NCBI RefSeq assembly: GCF_002153655.1
Contig: NZ_JOPJ01000026.1
Location: forward strand, 1 to 34,057
Origin: Acetobacter okinawensis
GTDB taxonomy: Bacteria > Pseudomonadota > Alphaproteobacteria > Acetobacterales > Acetobacteraceae
Length of the DNA: 34,057 bases
Direction of reading: 5' to 3'
Shown here: piece after piece, positions 15,478 through 23,992 of the stretch
Position numbering within the stretch: the stretch's first letter is position 1
Layout: each line of letters opens with the position of its first letter
The notes under the pieces: generated by a model
Databases searched by the model: none
Seen by the model: only the letters and a program-made list of their open reading frames with translations
Told to the model about the DNA's origin: nothing
Translations under genes and position numbers: made by a program

Positions 15478-17522
15478 TAAATCAACTCCGGAACAACGCG
15501 GATATTTGCATATTTATCTATCGTCACACGTGTTTTATCAGGCACAATTGTAGTGCAGTCATCCTGCGCAATAATAGCTGGACCATAAAAAACATGACCC
15601 GGCCGTAGAGCACTGCGATGATAAAGGGCGAGACTCTGATATCGCCCATCCAACCACGCAGAAACACGAGTTTCTGCGCTAGGGGCGCCATGCGTCAGCT
15701 CAAAAACAGGCAGCTCAAATTTGGGAGTTTGGCCAACAATGATCAACCGCAACGCAATGAGCTGTAAATCTGCTCCCGTATCCGCATGACCATAAACCTT
15801 CTTATGTTCATGATGAAAGGCTCTGGCGAGTTCAGTTATATCTCCTCGGCGAAGGGCTTGAATATCAACCGGGGTTTCAAGTTCAAAAGATTGTCCACGA
15901 TAACGCATATCCGCAGAGAAAATAATCTCGTATTCCCCATCATGCGCCTGTTCGTTACGTAACCAGTCAAGCGCCTGCACTTCCAGTCTGTTGAAATGAT
16001 CGTTTATTTCGGGCAGGCAGTTTTCATCCAAATCACGGTACAGGATAGAGACAAAATCGTTCTTCAAATCCGCAATAAGACCGCCTAATGCGCTTAACAC
16101 CCCCGGAGTGGGAGGAATGAGCGTTTCTTTCATCTTCAGGTCGCGTGCTAACAAGCAGCCCATCATGGGCCCTGCGCCACCAAAAGCGAGGCACGCAAAA
16201 GCTCCGAGATCAATCCCAAAACGCGAGACAAGTGCGCTAATACCAGAATACATGCTGGACAGCGCAATATGAATAATGGCTTCAGCTGTCTGCTCAATAG
16301 AACGGTCTAGTTGTTTTGCCAAAGGTTCTATGGCCTGTCTGGCCAATTCTCTGTCAATTGTCACCGCAGAATACCCAAGGGTTGCATTGCCCAGAAAACC
16401 ACAAACAGCAAATGCATCTGTTATGGTCGGCTTTTTCCCTCCAAGACCATAACAGGCAGGCCCCGGAGATGAGCCCGCACTGGTAGGGCCAACCTTAAGC
16501 ACACCAAAACGGTCTACCCAAGCAATAGAGCCCCCTCCCTCTCCGATGGAGCTGACAGAAACAGAGGGAACAAAAATCTGGAATTCACCAATATATTCCC
16601 CAACATCATAATGCGGTTGCCCATTCAGAATAATGGCCACATCCGCACTGGTCCCTCCTATGTCTAAGGAAAGACATTTCTCAACGCCAGAAGTCTTGGC
16701 AACATAACCAGCACCGATCACACCTGAAGCCGTCCCAGATAAAATCATCTGTGCACACTGCTCCTTGCCCAACTCGGCAGTCATAATACCGCCATTTGAC
16801 TTCGTTAAATGTAATTCTGGACGAATCCCGGTATTTTTAAGAGCTTTTTGCAAACTGCTCAAATAATACTTTACACGTGGCTGTACGTACGCAGCGATAA
16901 CCGCAGTAATTGTACGTTCATACTCACGTATAATAGGCCATGTTGCGCTGGAACAAATAACTGGCAGTTCAGGAGCAATCTCACGAATAATAGCACTGAC
17001 CTGCTGTTCATGCGCGGCATTACGGTACGCATGCAGGAAGGAAATAACAATAGCTTCGGCGCCCTGTTGAAGAGCGGCATTGAGTGCCTGAATAACGGAT
17101 GCATGTTCGAGCGGTGTTACAACTGTCCCTAAAGCATCCACACGCTCCCGTATACCAAACACCATATCCCGGCTAACAAGAGGTTCTGGCCTGCGAGAAA
17201 GAAGATTGTACATATCGGGAGATTTCAGGCGCGCGAGCTCCAGAACATCTGTAAAATTTTCTGTTGTAAATAACGCCAGTTTTAGACCATTGCGCTGTAT
17301 AACCGTGTTAATGCCGACTGTTGTGCCATGTGTAAAATATGTTATTTTTTCTGGATCAATACCGTATTTTTCACGCAGCAGTTTGACACCATCGAGAACC
17401 TCTGATCCTGGACTATCCGGTCTGGAAAAAACCTTTAGTGTATGAATTGTCTTTCTGTTCTCATCAAACACTGCAAAATCAGCAAATGAACCACCAATAT
17501 CAACACCAACACGATAAGACAT
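15477..17522 (-). CDS. hyuA: Hydantoinase A/oxoprolinase family protein (HyuA)
   Basis: A 681-residue ATP-binding subunit of the actin-like (ASKHA) superfamily. RVGVDIGGSFADFAVFD (residues 4-20) is the first phosphate loop, in which the usual GGTFTD reads GGSFAD. LSLDIGGTSADVAII near residue 285 is the second. HGTTVGINTVIQR, SNGGIM and FGGAGPMMGCLLARDL are standard HyuA motifs, and GPAIIAQDDCTTIVPD closes the C-terminal domain. AAGGGAAT precedes the ATG. It phosphorylates the substrate with ATP and passes it to HyuB. The 26-base gap after the TonB-dependent receptor gene and coupling to HyuB place it in one operon with transport genes at both ends. Close relatives include N-methylhydantoinase and acetone/acetophenone carboxylase subunits, so the exact reaction is uncertain. 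Confidence 0.9.
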   Translation of the reverse strand: MSYRVGVDIGGSFADFAVFDENRKTIHTLKVFSRPDSPGSEVLDGVKLLREKYGIDPEKITYFTHGTTVGINTVIQRNGLKLALFTTENFTDVLELARLKSPDMYNLLSRRPEPLVSRDMVFGIRERVDALGTVVTPLEHASVIQALNAALQQGAEAIVISFLHAYRNAAHEQQVSAIIREIAPELPVICSSATWPIIREYERTITAVIAAYVQPRVKYYLSSLQKALKNTGIRPELHLTKSNGGIMTAELGKEQCAQMILSGTASGVIGAGYVAKTSGVEKCLSLDIGGTSADVAIILNGQPHYDVGEYIGEFQIFVPSVSVSSIGEGGGSIAWVDRFGVLKVGPTSAGSSPGPACYGLGGKKPTITDAFAVCGFLGNATLGYSAVTIDRELARQAIEPLAKQLDRSIEQTAEAIIHIALSSMYSGISALVSRFGIDLGAFACLAFGGAGPMMGCLLARDLKMKETLIPPTPGVLSALGGLIADLKNDFVSILYRDLDENCLPEINDHFNRLEVQALDWLRNEQAHDGEYEIIFSADMRYRGQSFELETPVDIQALRRGDITELARAFHHEHKKVYGHADTGADLQLIALRLIIVGQTPKFELPVFELTHGAPSAETRVSAWLDGRYQSLALYHRSALRPGHVFYGPAIIAQDDCTTIVPDKTRVTIDKYANIRVVPELI

Positions 17523-17548
17523 TATGTCTATTCCCTTTTTTATATCTT

Positions 17549-19999
17549 TTAAAAATCACACCCAACGCGTCCACCAACAAAACGCGGTGCCCCAGGAATC
17601 CAGTATTCAGAAACTGTGGAAACACCACCACTTGTGTAGTATTTGCGCCCCAAAAGATTGCTGGCATAAACCGAAACATTCCATCGGCCATTATTGGGAC
17701 GGAATGATGCATGCAGACCCATAAGAAAATAAGCAGGCAGATGATAGCCATAAGTCTGCATCCCCCCCGGCACAAGGGCCTGTGCCCCACGGTAGGACCA
17801 ATCGGTACCCAAAGTCATTTCATACGAATGAATGGGATTAAAACGATAATCTGCTGTACCATTCATTGTTAATTTGGGAATTCCTGAGTCTGTATTATTA
17901 TAGTTATTATAAACAGGAGCCCAGACACCTGTCTGCTGAAAGTGTGCATAAACAGCAGAACTGTTGATACCCTGATAATTTTTATACACCCCACGTTCAT
18001 AACCAATATTGCCTGTTAAATAGACATGTGCAATCGGATGAATCTGAGTGGATACTTCTATACCCCAGATTTGCGAGTGCGGTGCATTGGTATAACGCCC
18101 CAGAGCGCCATAACCGGGCACAACAAATGTGTTTAGTATTTGCTGGTTGTGATAATCATAATAAAATGCCGATGCATTGATCCGAAATTTGTTAGGTATT
18201 GGGTCCGCTTTAACGCCAACCTCATACGCCATTAGCGTTTCAGGCTTGGTGGGATTGAGCTGTGCCTGCACAACAGTATTATTTGCCGTAAAGCCCCCCG
18301 GTTTAAAACCTTTACTAACCTTGACATAAGTCATGACCTGCTGGATAGGGCGCCACTGAACACCAACCTCACCTGAAAACTGGTTAGCATTCGCATTGGA
18401 ATCTGCAAAAGACAGGGTCGTTGTATTTGGGTGGCACAGTGATGTACCGCACACATAAGATCCACCAAAATTTGTCGTGCTTAAATTGCGCAATTGCCTG
18501 TCATCAGCTTCATGATTTATGCCACCAAAAATTGTGACATTGTGTGGCAAACGATAGGATACATGCGCATACTGTGAAAAAGTCTGCTGGTTATCATTAT
18601 ATGGTGTTTCTGACAGATACCCTCGTGTTGGTGTCATCTGTGAAAAATCCCAGTATGTTTCCTGCGCAGAACGCATCCGGTTATAATGCGCACCCACCAG
18701 CCATTGAAAACGCTTGTTTGGATCGGTAACCCTCAGACGCAATTCCTGAGTAAATGAATTGGCAACGATATTACGGTAAGCGCCATTTGTACCCCATATA
18801 CTGGAATCCATATCTGTATATTCGTGCTCTCTCTCACTCTCGTATGCACTAATACTTTCGCCGGTCACGTAACCAAAGTTATGTGATGCATGAACATCCA
18901 TACCCCACATAAGATTATGTTCACTTGGCTTCATGGACGCATTACGGCCAACAAGTGCGGCAAAATCAGGGTTTGTTGTCCACGCAGTCTGTTTGTAAGG
19001 CAAAACAAAACTACCGGCAGGAGAAGATGGAGACAACGACACAAGGTTAATAGGATGACTTGCCAGCGAATTGGTTGCCGATGTGCCGTTAATCAGCTCC
19101 GAATCATCCTGCATCCAGTGTCCACTCACTTTAATTTCTGTGTTTTCGTCTGGATTCCATTTTAATTTGCCTCGCAATGCACCTTCATTAGCATTGCCGA
19201 GGTGACGGTTATCATAAGGGTTATATTGCCATCCGCCCCCGTGCATTGTCTGCCCAGCCAGCCGAAAACTCAGAGTGCGAGAGATGGGACCTGATATATA
19301 CCCTTCAGTTATACTACGGTTATAACTCGCAATATCTTCGGAAATGCCACCATGCCATGTGCTGGTCGGGTCATTGGTATGAATGACAACCTCCCCCCCG
19401 GTATCTGCTTGCCCATGTGTAAAACCAACCGGCCCAGCCTTTATATCTACAGCCGAAACATCAAACATGGACCCTGACGCCATAGTAGAATATGGGAACA
19501 GAACATCATCAACATAAGTCATAACTGATTGCGTGTTATTCTGCGTAAGGTCAGTCATACCGACGCCACGAATATAAAAATTTGTACTTGCTCCGCCACT
19601 TTGCTGCTGAATACTGACATTTGGAGCCAAATTCTGGAGACCCGTAAAACTGGTAACAACCTGTTGCTTCAAAATCTCGGAACTCAGATGCGTATCACTA
19701 TTGGCCTCATTCTGCTGCGCAGCAAACTTGAATGCATGCCTTGCCGTAGAAACACTAATCTGTTCTGGAGATGTATTATTCTGAACCGGTTTAACTGAAA
19801 GCACAGAACGGTGAACATTCTTATTACCTGACAATAACTTCGACTGTTCTTTGGTTTTCAGAGTATGCTGCTTAGGGCTTGCAGCTTCCACCACGACAGG
19901 ACGAGACAAGCACAAAGAGCTCATAGCCATAACGATATGTATGGGCGTGAAAACTCTTGTAAATGCGCTGCTAGAAAAAAGATCTCTGACATAGAACAT
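17549..19999 (-). CDS. TonB-dependent outer-membrane receptor
   Basis: An 816-residue outer-membrane gated channel. The N-terminus has a hydrophobic signal segment (about residues 14-33) ending near VVVEA. A possible TonB box, EQISVSTARH, follows around residue 80. The plug (FTGLQNLAPNVSIQQQSGG ... FYIRGVG ... TYVDDVL) is clear, but the usual '[23 protein letters not shown]' segment is altered to DIKAGPVGFTHGQADTGGEVVIH. The barrel has YVKVSKGFKPGGF and ends in the C-terminal Phe (VGGRVGCDF) required for insertion. It sits inside a catabolic operon between an oxidase and HyuA, which implies active uptake of a nutrient that is large, scarce or metal-bound. The family resembles general Sphingomonas-like receptors rather than known siderophore types. 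Confidence 0.92.
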   Translation of the reverse strand: MFYVRDLFSSSAFTRVFTPIHIVMAMSSLCLSRPVVVEAASPKQHTLKTKEQSKLLSGNKNVHRSVLSVKPVQNNTSPEQISVSTARHAFKFAAQQNEANSDTHLSSEILKQQVVTSFTGLQNLAPNVSIQQQSGGASTNFYIRGVGMTDLTQNNTQSVMTYVDDVLFPYSTMASGSMFDVSAVDIKAGPVGFTHGQADTGGEVVIHTNDPTSTWHGGISEDIASYNRSITEGYISGPISRTLSFRLAGQTMHGGGWQYNPYDNRHLGNANEGALRGKLKWNPDENTEIKVSGHWMQDDSELINGTSATNSLASHPINLVSLSPSSPAGSFVLPYKQTAWTTNPDFAALVGRNASMKPSEHNLMWGMDVHASHNFGYVTGESISAYESEREHEYTDMDSSIWGTNGAYRNIVANSFTQELRLRVTDPNKRFQWLVGAHYNRMRSAQETYWDFSQMTPTRGYLSETPYNDNQQTFSQYAHVSYRLPHNVTIFGGINHEADDRQLRNLSTTNFGGSYVCGTSLCHPNTTTLSFADSNANANQFSGEVGVQWRPIQQVMTYVKVSKGFKPGGFTANNTVVQAQLNPTKPETLMAYEVGVKADPIPNKFRINASAFYYDYHNQQILNTFVVPGYGALGRYTNAPHSQIWGIEVSTQIHPIAHVYLTGNIGYERGVYKNYQGINSSAVYAHFQQTGVWAPVYNNYNNTDSGIPKLTMNGTADYRFNPIHSYEMTLGTDWSYRGAQALVPGGMQTYGYHLPAYFLMGLHASFRPNNGRWNVSVYASNLLGRKYYTSGGVSTVSEYWIPGAPRFVGGRVGCDF

Positions 20000-20105
20000 A
20001 GTAAAAACTCACCATTAGGGCTTGATCTTACTGATCAATTCCCGGTATTTTCGTTTATTCTGATATCCAGAATTATGAGATAATATTGAGGAGGTATTAG
20101 ATAAT

Positions 20106-21395
20106 TTATACCTCCATTTTGTCCCTACATCGATAATACGGCATTAACATTCGGGCTGAACGGCGGATTACTCCGTGCAAATGAATGGGAGAGAGAGGGG
20201 TCAGCGGAAGAGCTAGTTCCGTGCTTTTCTTTTCCAGCACAACATCACGCACAACAGCCCCCATGCCCATGGAAAGAGCCAGTCCTCTGCCATTGCAGCC
20301 AATCCATGCAACCAACCCATCTCCACTGCTATGCAGATGCGGCAGACGGTCTGGGGTCATGGCAATGCGCCCTTCCCAAAAATACGACAGGTCAAAAGTA
20401 GTTAAACGGGGGAAAGTTTTTGCTATCAAACCTCTCACTTTCCGCCCAAGCCGCTTATGAGCCAATGCCTGTATGGCAAGCGCGCCCCCAGTTATCAGAC
20501 GCCCTTCGCGGTCTTTGCGAAAATACCGTAGATCATTGCGCGTGTCTGAGCATGCCTCATTATACGGAAGAATATCCGCCCCCGATGATCCCAAAGAAGA
20601 CGTCGAAAACTGATAACTTGTTACAGGAACAATTGTTTTAGATAATCCCTTCCACAACGAAGATGTGTAGGCACCTGTTGTGCAAACAATTTTCTTGCAA
20701 ACAATTTTTCCATTCTTTGAATGAACAATCCAGTTTTTTCCGTAACGCTGAAAGGTAAGTGCCGGAGAGTGTTCATAAATACGCACGCCTGTTTCTACCA
20801 GATTTCTGGCAAAGCCCCGGACAAATGCTAAAGGGTTAAAATGTCCACCTCGCGAATGCCACCAGCCCCCAGCATAATCCCCTCCCCCCAAATGTTGCAA
20901 AACATCCTGACGGGATAAAACTGCAGCATCCACACCACGGCGCTGCCACTGCTCAGCACGCAACGCAACAGCACGAACACGCCCAGGACTATGCGCAGGC
21001 TGGAACCAGCCGCGCTGAACTAAATCACAATCAATGTTGTAACGGTTAACAACATCATATAGCAGATCGGCAGATTTTTCGAGCATCAGTAAAAAATGCT
21101 CTCCTGTTTCCTCTCCCCATATCGCTTTGATCGCCATAGGGTCATGGCGTGTCAGGGTTGGAATAATCTGCCCGTTATTGCGCCCGGATGCGCCACAACC
21201 AACCGTCCCTGCCTCCAAAAGCGCCACATTCTGCCCAGCCTCATGGAGATGCCATGCAGCGGACAAGCCAGCCACGCCTCCCCCGATTACGACGACATCA
21301 GCAGAATCTGTTCCCATTAAAGGCAATGCCGTAAACACTTCGCGCGATAGAACTTCATAAAGCGGCGAAGGAGGCGTGACTGGCCAGACAGTCAT
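20106..21395 (-). CDS. FAD-dependent oxidoreductase, OrdL/PuuB-like (DAO family)
   Basis: A 429-residue flavoprotein oxidase or dehydrogenase for a secondary or primary amine. ADVVVIGGGVAGLSAAWHL (residues 32-50) is the FAD Rossmann motif and the following ALLEAGTVGCGASGRNNGQ is the OrdL/PuuB signature. Around residue 290-310 RYFRKDREGRLITGG, and later YFWEGRIAMTPDRLPHLH ... WIGCNGRGLALSMGMG, are the conserved C-terminal FAD-contact motifs. The start ATG 21395 overlaps the VOC gene stop as ATGA; the longer frame from 21434 is ignored. Relatives oxidise gamma-glutamylputrescine, sarcosine or similar N-substituted amines. In this operon it may convert the amine released after ring opening, but the order of steps is inference. 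Confidence 0.88.
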   Translation of the reverse strand: MTVWPVTPPSPLYEVLSREVFTALPLMGTDSADVVVIGGGVAGLSAAWHLHEAGQNVALLEAGTVGCGASGRNNGQIIPTLTRHDPMAIKAIWGEETGEHFLLMLEKSADLLYDVVNRYNIDCDLVQRGWFQPAHSPGRVRAVALRAEQWQRRGVDAAVLSRQDVLQHLGGGDYAGGWWHSRGGHFNPLAFVRGFARNLVETGVRIYEHSPALTFQRYGKNWIVHSKNGKIVCKKIVCTTGAYTSSLWKGLSKTIVPVTSYQFSTSSLGSSGADILPYNEACSDTRNDLRYFRKDREGRLITGGALAIQALAHKRLGRKVRGLIAKTFPRLTTFDLSYFWEGRIAMTPDRLPHLHSSGDGLVAWIGCNGRGLALSMGMGAVVRDVVLEKKSTELALPLTPLSPIHLHGVIRRSARMLMPYYRCRDKMEV

Positions 21396-22180
21396 AACAG
21401 CGCACTCAAAGCTATATGGAACTGTAAAGGGCACGAAGATACCCCTGCGAGCATGACACCACCTTTCACATTCCGTGCAATCATTCCGAGCTTACGGGAC
21501 TTTTCAATAAATTTATGTGCATGGTGTAATGTAGAAAAAGACAAAGAAATAAAAGACTTACTTTTACTGGCATACACTGTCGGATTTTTGGTGCTGTGCG
21601 GAGCACCCCCGGCCAGTTTTTGCAGTATTTTTTGTACAATATGCGGTGCTTCTGTGTGCATACCTAAGGCGCGCACCGCAGCAACAGAGTTCGCATGCTC
21701 ATATTGCCCCCTCCCCCACATCAGGTGAGGTGTTAGGTGCTTGCAATAAAGAATCTGTATATCGGTCGGATTATCCTGCTTAAGTCGCACAACAGAAAAT
21801 GCAAGATTTCCACCCGAAATTGCATCCTCACGGGTAAAACTCAATGCTTGGGTGTGCGCTATCCCCAACCCATCCAAGACTTGCATAGTTTGCGGCACGC
21901 CCTGCATTTGCAAAGCAAGCCCGCGCAAGCCCCCTCCTTGCGCAAGGCTACGTTGCCAGCCCACGTTAAGGGGCGTTTCATTTTCTATAGAGAGGAACTC
22001 AAGATAGAAACCCGCAAACATAACGCAAAAGTTCCACGTGCCCATTTGCGCACTGTGTCGAGCTGGAGCCGTAACAGAAAACCCCAGTTCAGACATCAAC
22101 GTAGACGCCGCGATAAGGTCACGGACAACTATAACTGCATGATCCACAGGCAAAAGTGCAGCTATGGACTGACCAGACAT
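21392..22180 (-). CDS. VOC-superfamily (glyoxalase-like) protein
   Basis: A 262-residue protein beginning PVDHAVIVVRDLIAASTLMSELGFSVTAPARHSAQMGTWN, a classic first beta-alpha-beta module of vicinal-oxygen-chelate proteins of the glyoxalase_3 kind, with His in DHAVI as likely metal ligand and EFLSIEN supplying an acidic residue. The second half is degenerate. ATG 22180 is used because GGGAGGT stands five bases before it; the frame's nominal GTG at 22186 lies inside that ribosome site. It is the first gene of the hyu operon and overlaps the oxidase gene by ATGA. VOC proteins catalyse isomerisation, ring cleavage or lyase steps with a metal. The role here is unknown. Confidence 0.8.
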   Translation of the reverse strand: MSGQSIAALLPVDHAVIVVRDLIAASTLMSELGFSVTAPARHSAQMGTWNFCVMFAGFYLEFLSIENETPLNVGWQRSLAQGGGLRGLALQMQGVPQTMQVLDGLGIAHTQALSFTREDAISGGNLAFSVVRLKQDNPTDIQILYCKHLTPHLMWGRGQYEHANSVAAVRALGMHTEAPHIVQKILQKLAGGAPHSTKNPTVYASKSKSFISLSFSTLHHAHKFIEKSRKLGMIARNVKGGVMLAGVSSCPLQFHIALSALL

Positions 22181-22242
22181 CAACACCTCCCCCCCCTATA
22201 GAACCGCAAGCTCAACGAGTGTCGCCACGCATAAACAACAAA

Positions 22243-22264
22243 GAAAAATCGTTTAAAATTTTTC
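22243..22264. promoter_or_regulatory. Candidate IclR operator
   Basis: GAAAAAT and ATTTTTC form a perfect 7-bp inverted repeat separated by 8 bases between the divergent VOC operon and IclR gene. The position fits an operator acting on both promoters, but AT-rich DNA makes chance repeats common. Confidence 0.35.
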
Positions 22265-22371
22265 AACCCATTTTCATTCCTTTCTAATTGTATAATATGA
22301 AAGATATACACGTTCAATATGTTATTATAATGCGGCATAAAGAATATCACTATGTGGGAAAGTTTTAAACT

Positions 22372-23163
22372 ATGACTAATGTGCAATCTCTTAAAGCACG
22401 CCCTGTAACACCCCGAAAAAGCGAGGGAACTCAAGCCATTACACGTGCATTTCAGATTTTGAGATTTGTGGCGGAACAACCCGAGCAAGGCGTTCGCTTA
22501 AGAGATATTACGGCGATGATCGACCTGCCCTCGGCGACTATTCACCGTATTTTGCAGGCATTGTGCCGTGAAGGTGCATTGGACCAAAACCCAGTGACAC
22601 GGCGTTATAAGATCGGCACCAGCTATATTGCCATGCTTGAAGAGATATTTAAAAACTCGTTCCGTGACCGTATGCGCCACATTATGCAAGAAATAGCTGT
22701 GGAATTAAAATGTAGCGTCTATCTCTCTCTGAGCAAAGGGAGTCAGATGCTCTGCATTGACCGTGTCGCAACGGAAAAGTCCGTATTGGTAATTCCTTAC
22801 GACATAGGAGAAACGCGCAGCCTTGGCATTGGCGCTGCAGGTATAGCTTTGCTTGCTATGGAATCAGAAAGTTTTGTTGAAACAATTTTGCACAAAAATA
22901 AAGAAGTGTACAAAAAATATAACTTAAACCCAGACACCGTAAAAAATATGGTCAAAAACTGCGCATTAAATGGCTATAGCTATAATCCTGGATATTTTAT
23001 TATGGGTATATCTGGCTTAGGGGTCGCATTTAAAGATTCTGAAACACAGAGAAACGTTGCAATTAACGTAGCTCTTTTAAATCATGAGGTTTCTGACCTT
23101 AAAAAAAGAACAAAAATTGCAAATGTTATTATGAAATATACAAAACTGGCATCTCTAAAATAA
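22372..23163 (+). CDS. IclR-family transcriptional regulator
   Basis: A 263-residue regulator. The winged helix-turn-helix is at about residues 20-85 (ITRAFQILRFVAEQPEQGVRL ... LPSATIHRILQALCREGAL) and the effector-binding domain follows (YLSLSKGSQMLCIDRV ... LGIGAAGIALLAM ... YFIMGISGLGVAF). GGGAAAG precedes the ATG. The gene is divergent from the VOC-led hyu operon across 191 bases, the usual arrangement for an IclR regulator controlling a catabolic operon by sensing its substrate. The coding sequence is strongly AT-rich in its second half, unlike the Nit1C genes. The ligand is unknown. Confidence 0.92.
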   Translation: MTNVQSLKARPVTPRKSEGTQAITRAFQILRFVAEQPEQGVRLRDITAMIDLPSATIHRILQALCREGALDQNPVTRRYKIGTSYIAMLEEIFKNSFRDRMRHIMQEIAVELKCSVYLSLSKGSQMLCIDRVATEKSVLVIPYDIGETRSLGIGAAGIALLAMESESFVETILHKNKEVYKKYNLNPDTVKNMVKNCALNGYSYNPGYFIMGISGLGVAFKDSETQRNVAINVALLNHEVSDLKKRTKIANVIMKYTKLASLK

Positions 23164-23294
23164 ACCATCTGACATATCTATGTAATTTTTTAAATGTGGA
23201 GCAGCTAATACTCTGTTCAGTGATATACTTTAAATAGATAGACAATAGTATAAAAATAACTCCCATACTATCGCAACCCAAATTTACGCACCCT

Positions 23295-23338
23295 TATTGA
23301 TAAAAAGATGGCTGTAATTCGCCATCTTTTTATCAATA
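23295..23338. terminator. Bidirectional Rho-independent terminator
   Basis: A perfect 18-bp stem (left arm 23295-23312, right arm 23321-23338) with an 8-base loop contains GATGGC / GCCATC next to A- and T-runs on the two arms, so each strand has a U-rich 3' side. It serves the convergent IclR and glycine-zipper lipoprotein genes. Confidence 0.9.
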
Positions 23339-23351
23339 TAAATTTTGATTA

Positions 23352-23921
23352 TTACTGTGCAGGGACCAAAGACTGAACTTTCGTATAATCCCCATTGGCA
23401 TCACGACATGTGAGTTCAACCTGGCTGGTAGCCTGATGGTCTTTCAAGGTCGTATCCTGACGCACTTTTCGGCAAAGCTGTCCGTTCGGCATTGATGTTT
23501 CACTCGTAAGCGGAGTGTAAGACCCATAACTTCCTGTCTCTGGGTTTGTCCAACTTACTTCCTGCCCAACGGACTTATAACGGATTTGCTGCAGAGCGAG
23601 CTGAGCCTGATAGCAATCCTGTTTGTCGAGTTGGTTGCCAACGATCATACCACCCAGAAGCCCGGCGAACGCGCCAACGCCTGCCCCTATCGCGGCTCCT
23701 TTTCCGCCACCTGCTAAAGCGCCGATACCTGCCCCCCCAGCAGCACCACCAAGGCCACCAATCAGACCTCCTGAAAGAGTTTTAGGGCCAAATGCTTGGC
23801 AAGCATTTTGCGCCTGCTCCTGAGGAGAGGAATACGGCCGCTCAGTGCACCCTGTGAGAGAGGTAAGAGCAATTACAGACAGACCTGCTGCCAGCGTAGG
23901 CATACGAACTATTTTACGCAT
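23352..23921 (-). CDS. Glycine-zipper lipoprotein (17-kDa antigen-like)
   Basis: A 189-residue lipoprotein. The signal peptide ends in the lipobox LTGC with Cys25 as lipidation site. Residues about 50-97 are a glycine-zipper stretch (GGLIGGLGGAAGGAGIGALAG ... GAFAGLLGGMIVGNQLD) able to form two packed membrane helices, as in SlyB/Rickettsia 17-kDa proteins. A periplasmic domain follows with conserved-looking VSWTNPETGSYG and CRKVRQDT, typical of the C-terminal 'surface antigen' fold. It lies 71 bases after the secreted-protein gene and is the last of a four-gene minus-strand group, though a separate weak promoter in that gap is possible. It probably sits in the outer membrane. A structural or stress role is usual for such proteins. 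Confidence 0.82.
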   Translation of the reverse strand: MRKIVRMPTLAAGLSVIALTSLTGCTERPYSSPQEQAQNACQAFGPKTLSGGLIGGLGGAAGGAGIGALAGGGKGAAIGAGVGAFAGLLGGMIVGNQLDKQDCYQAQLALQQIRYKSVGQEVSWTNPETGSYGSYTPLTSETSMPNGQLCRKVRQDTTLKDHQATSQVELTCRDANGDYTKVQSLVPAQ

Positions 23922-23992
23922 AAATATTTCATTTCCAGTTAGATATTAATTATTATTCGACAAATGTAGGCAACACTTGCACAGGGAAAAAT

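Noticed and set aside
20090..20115. GGAGGTAT / ATACCTCC hairpin at the end of the OrdL-like oxidase gene.
   Set aside because: It overlaps the stop codon and has no T-run in the direction of transcription, and the operon seems to continue into the TonB receptor, so it was not called a terminator.
15477..22180. Creatinine degradation pathway (N-methylhydantoinase plus sarcosine oxidase).
   Set aside because: No creatinine deaminase or carbamoylsarcosine hydrolase is present and HyuAB is not specific enough by sequence, so it was kept only as a loose comparison.
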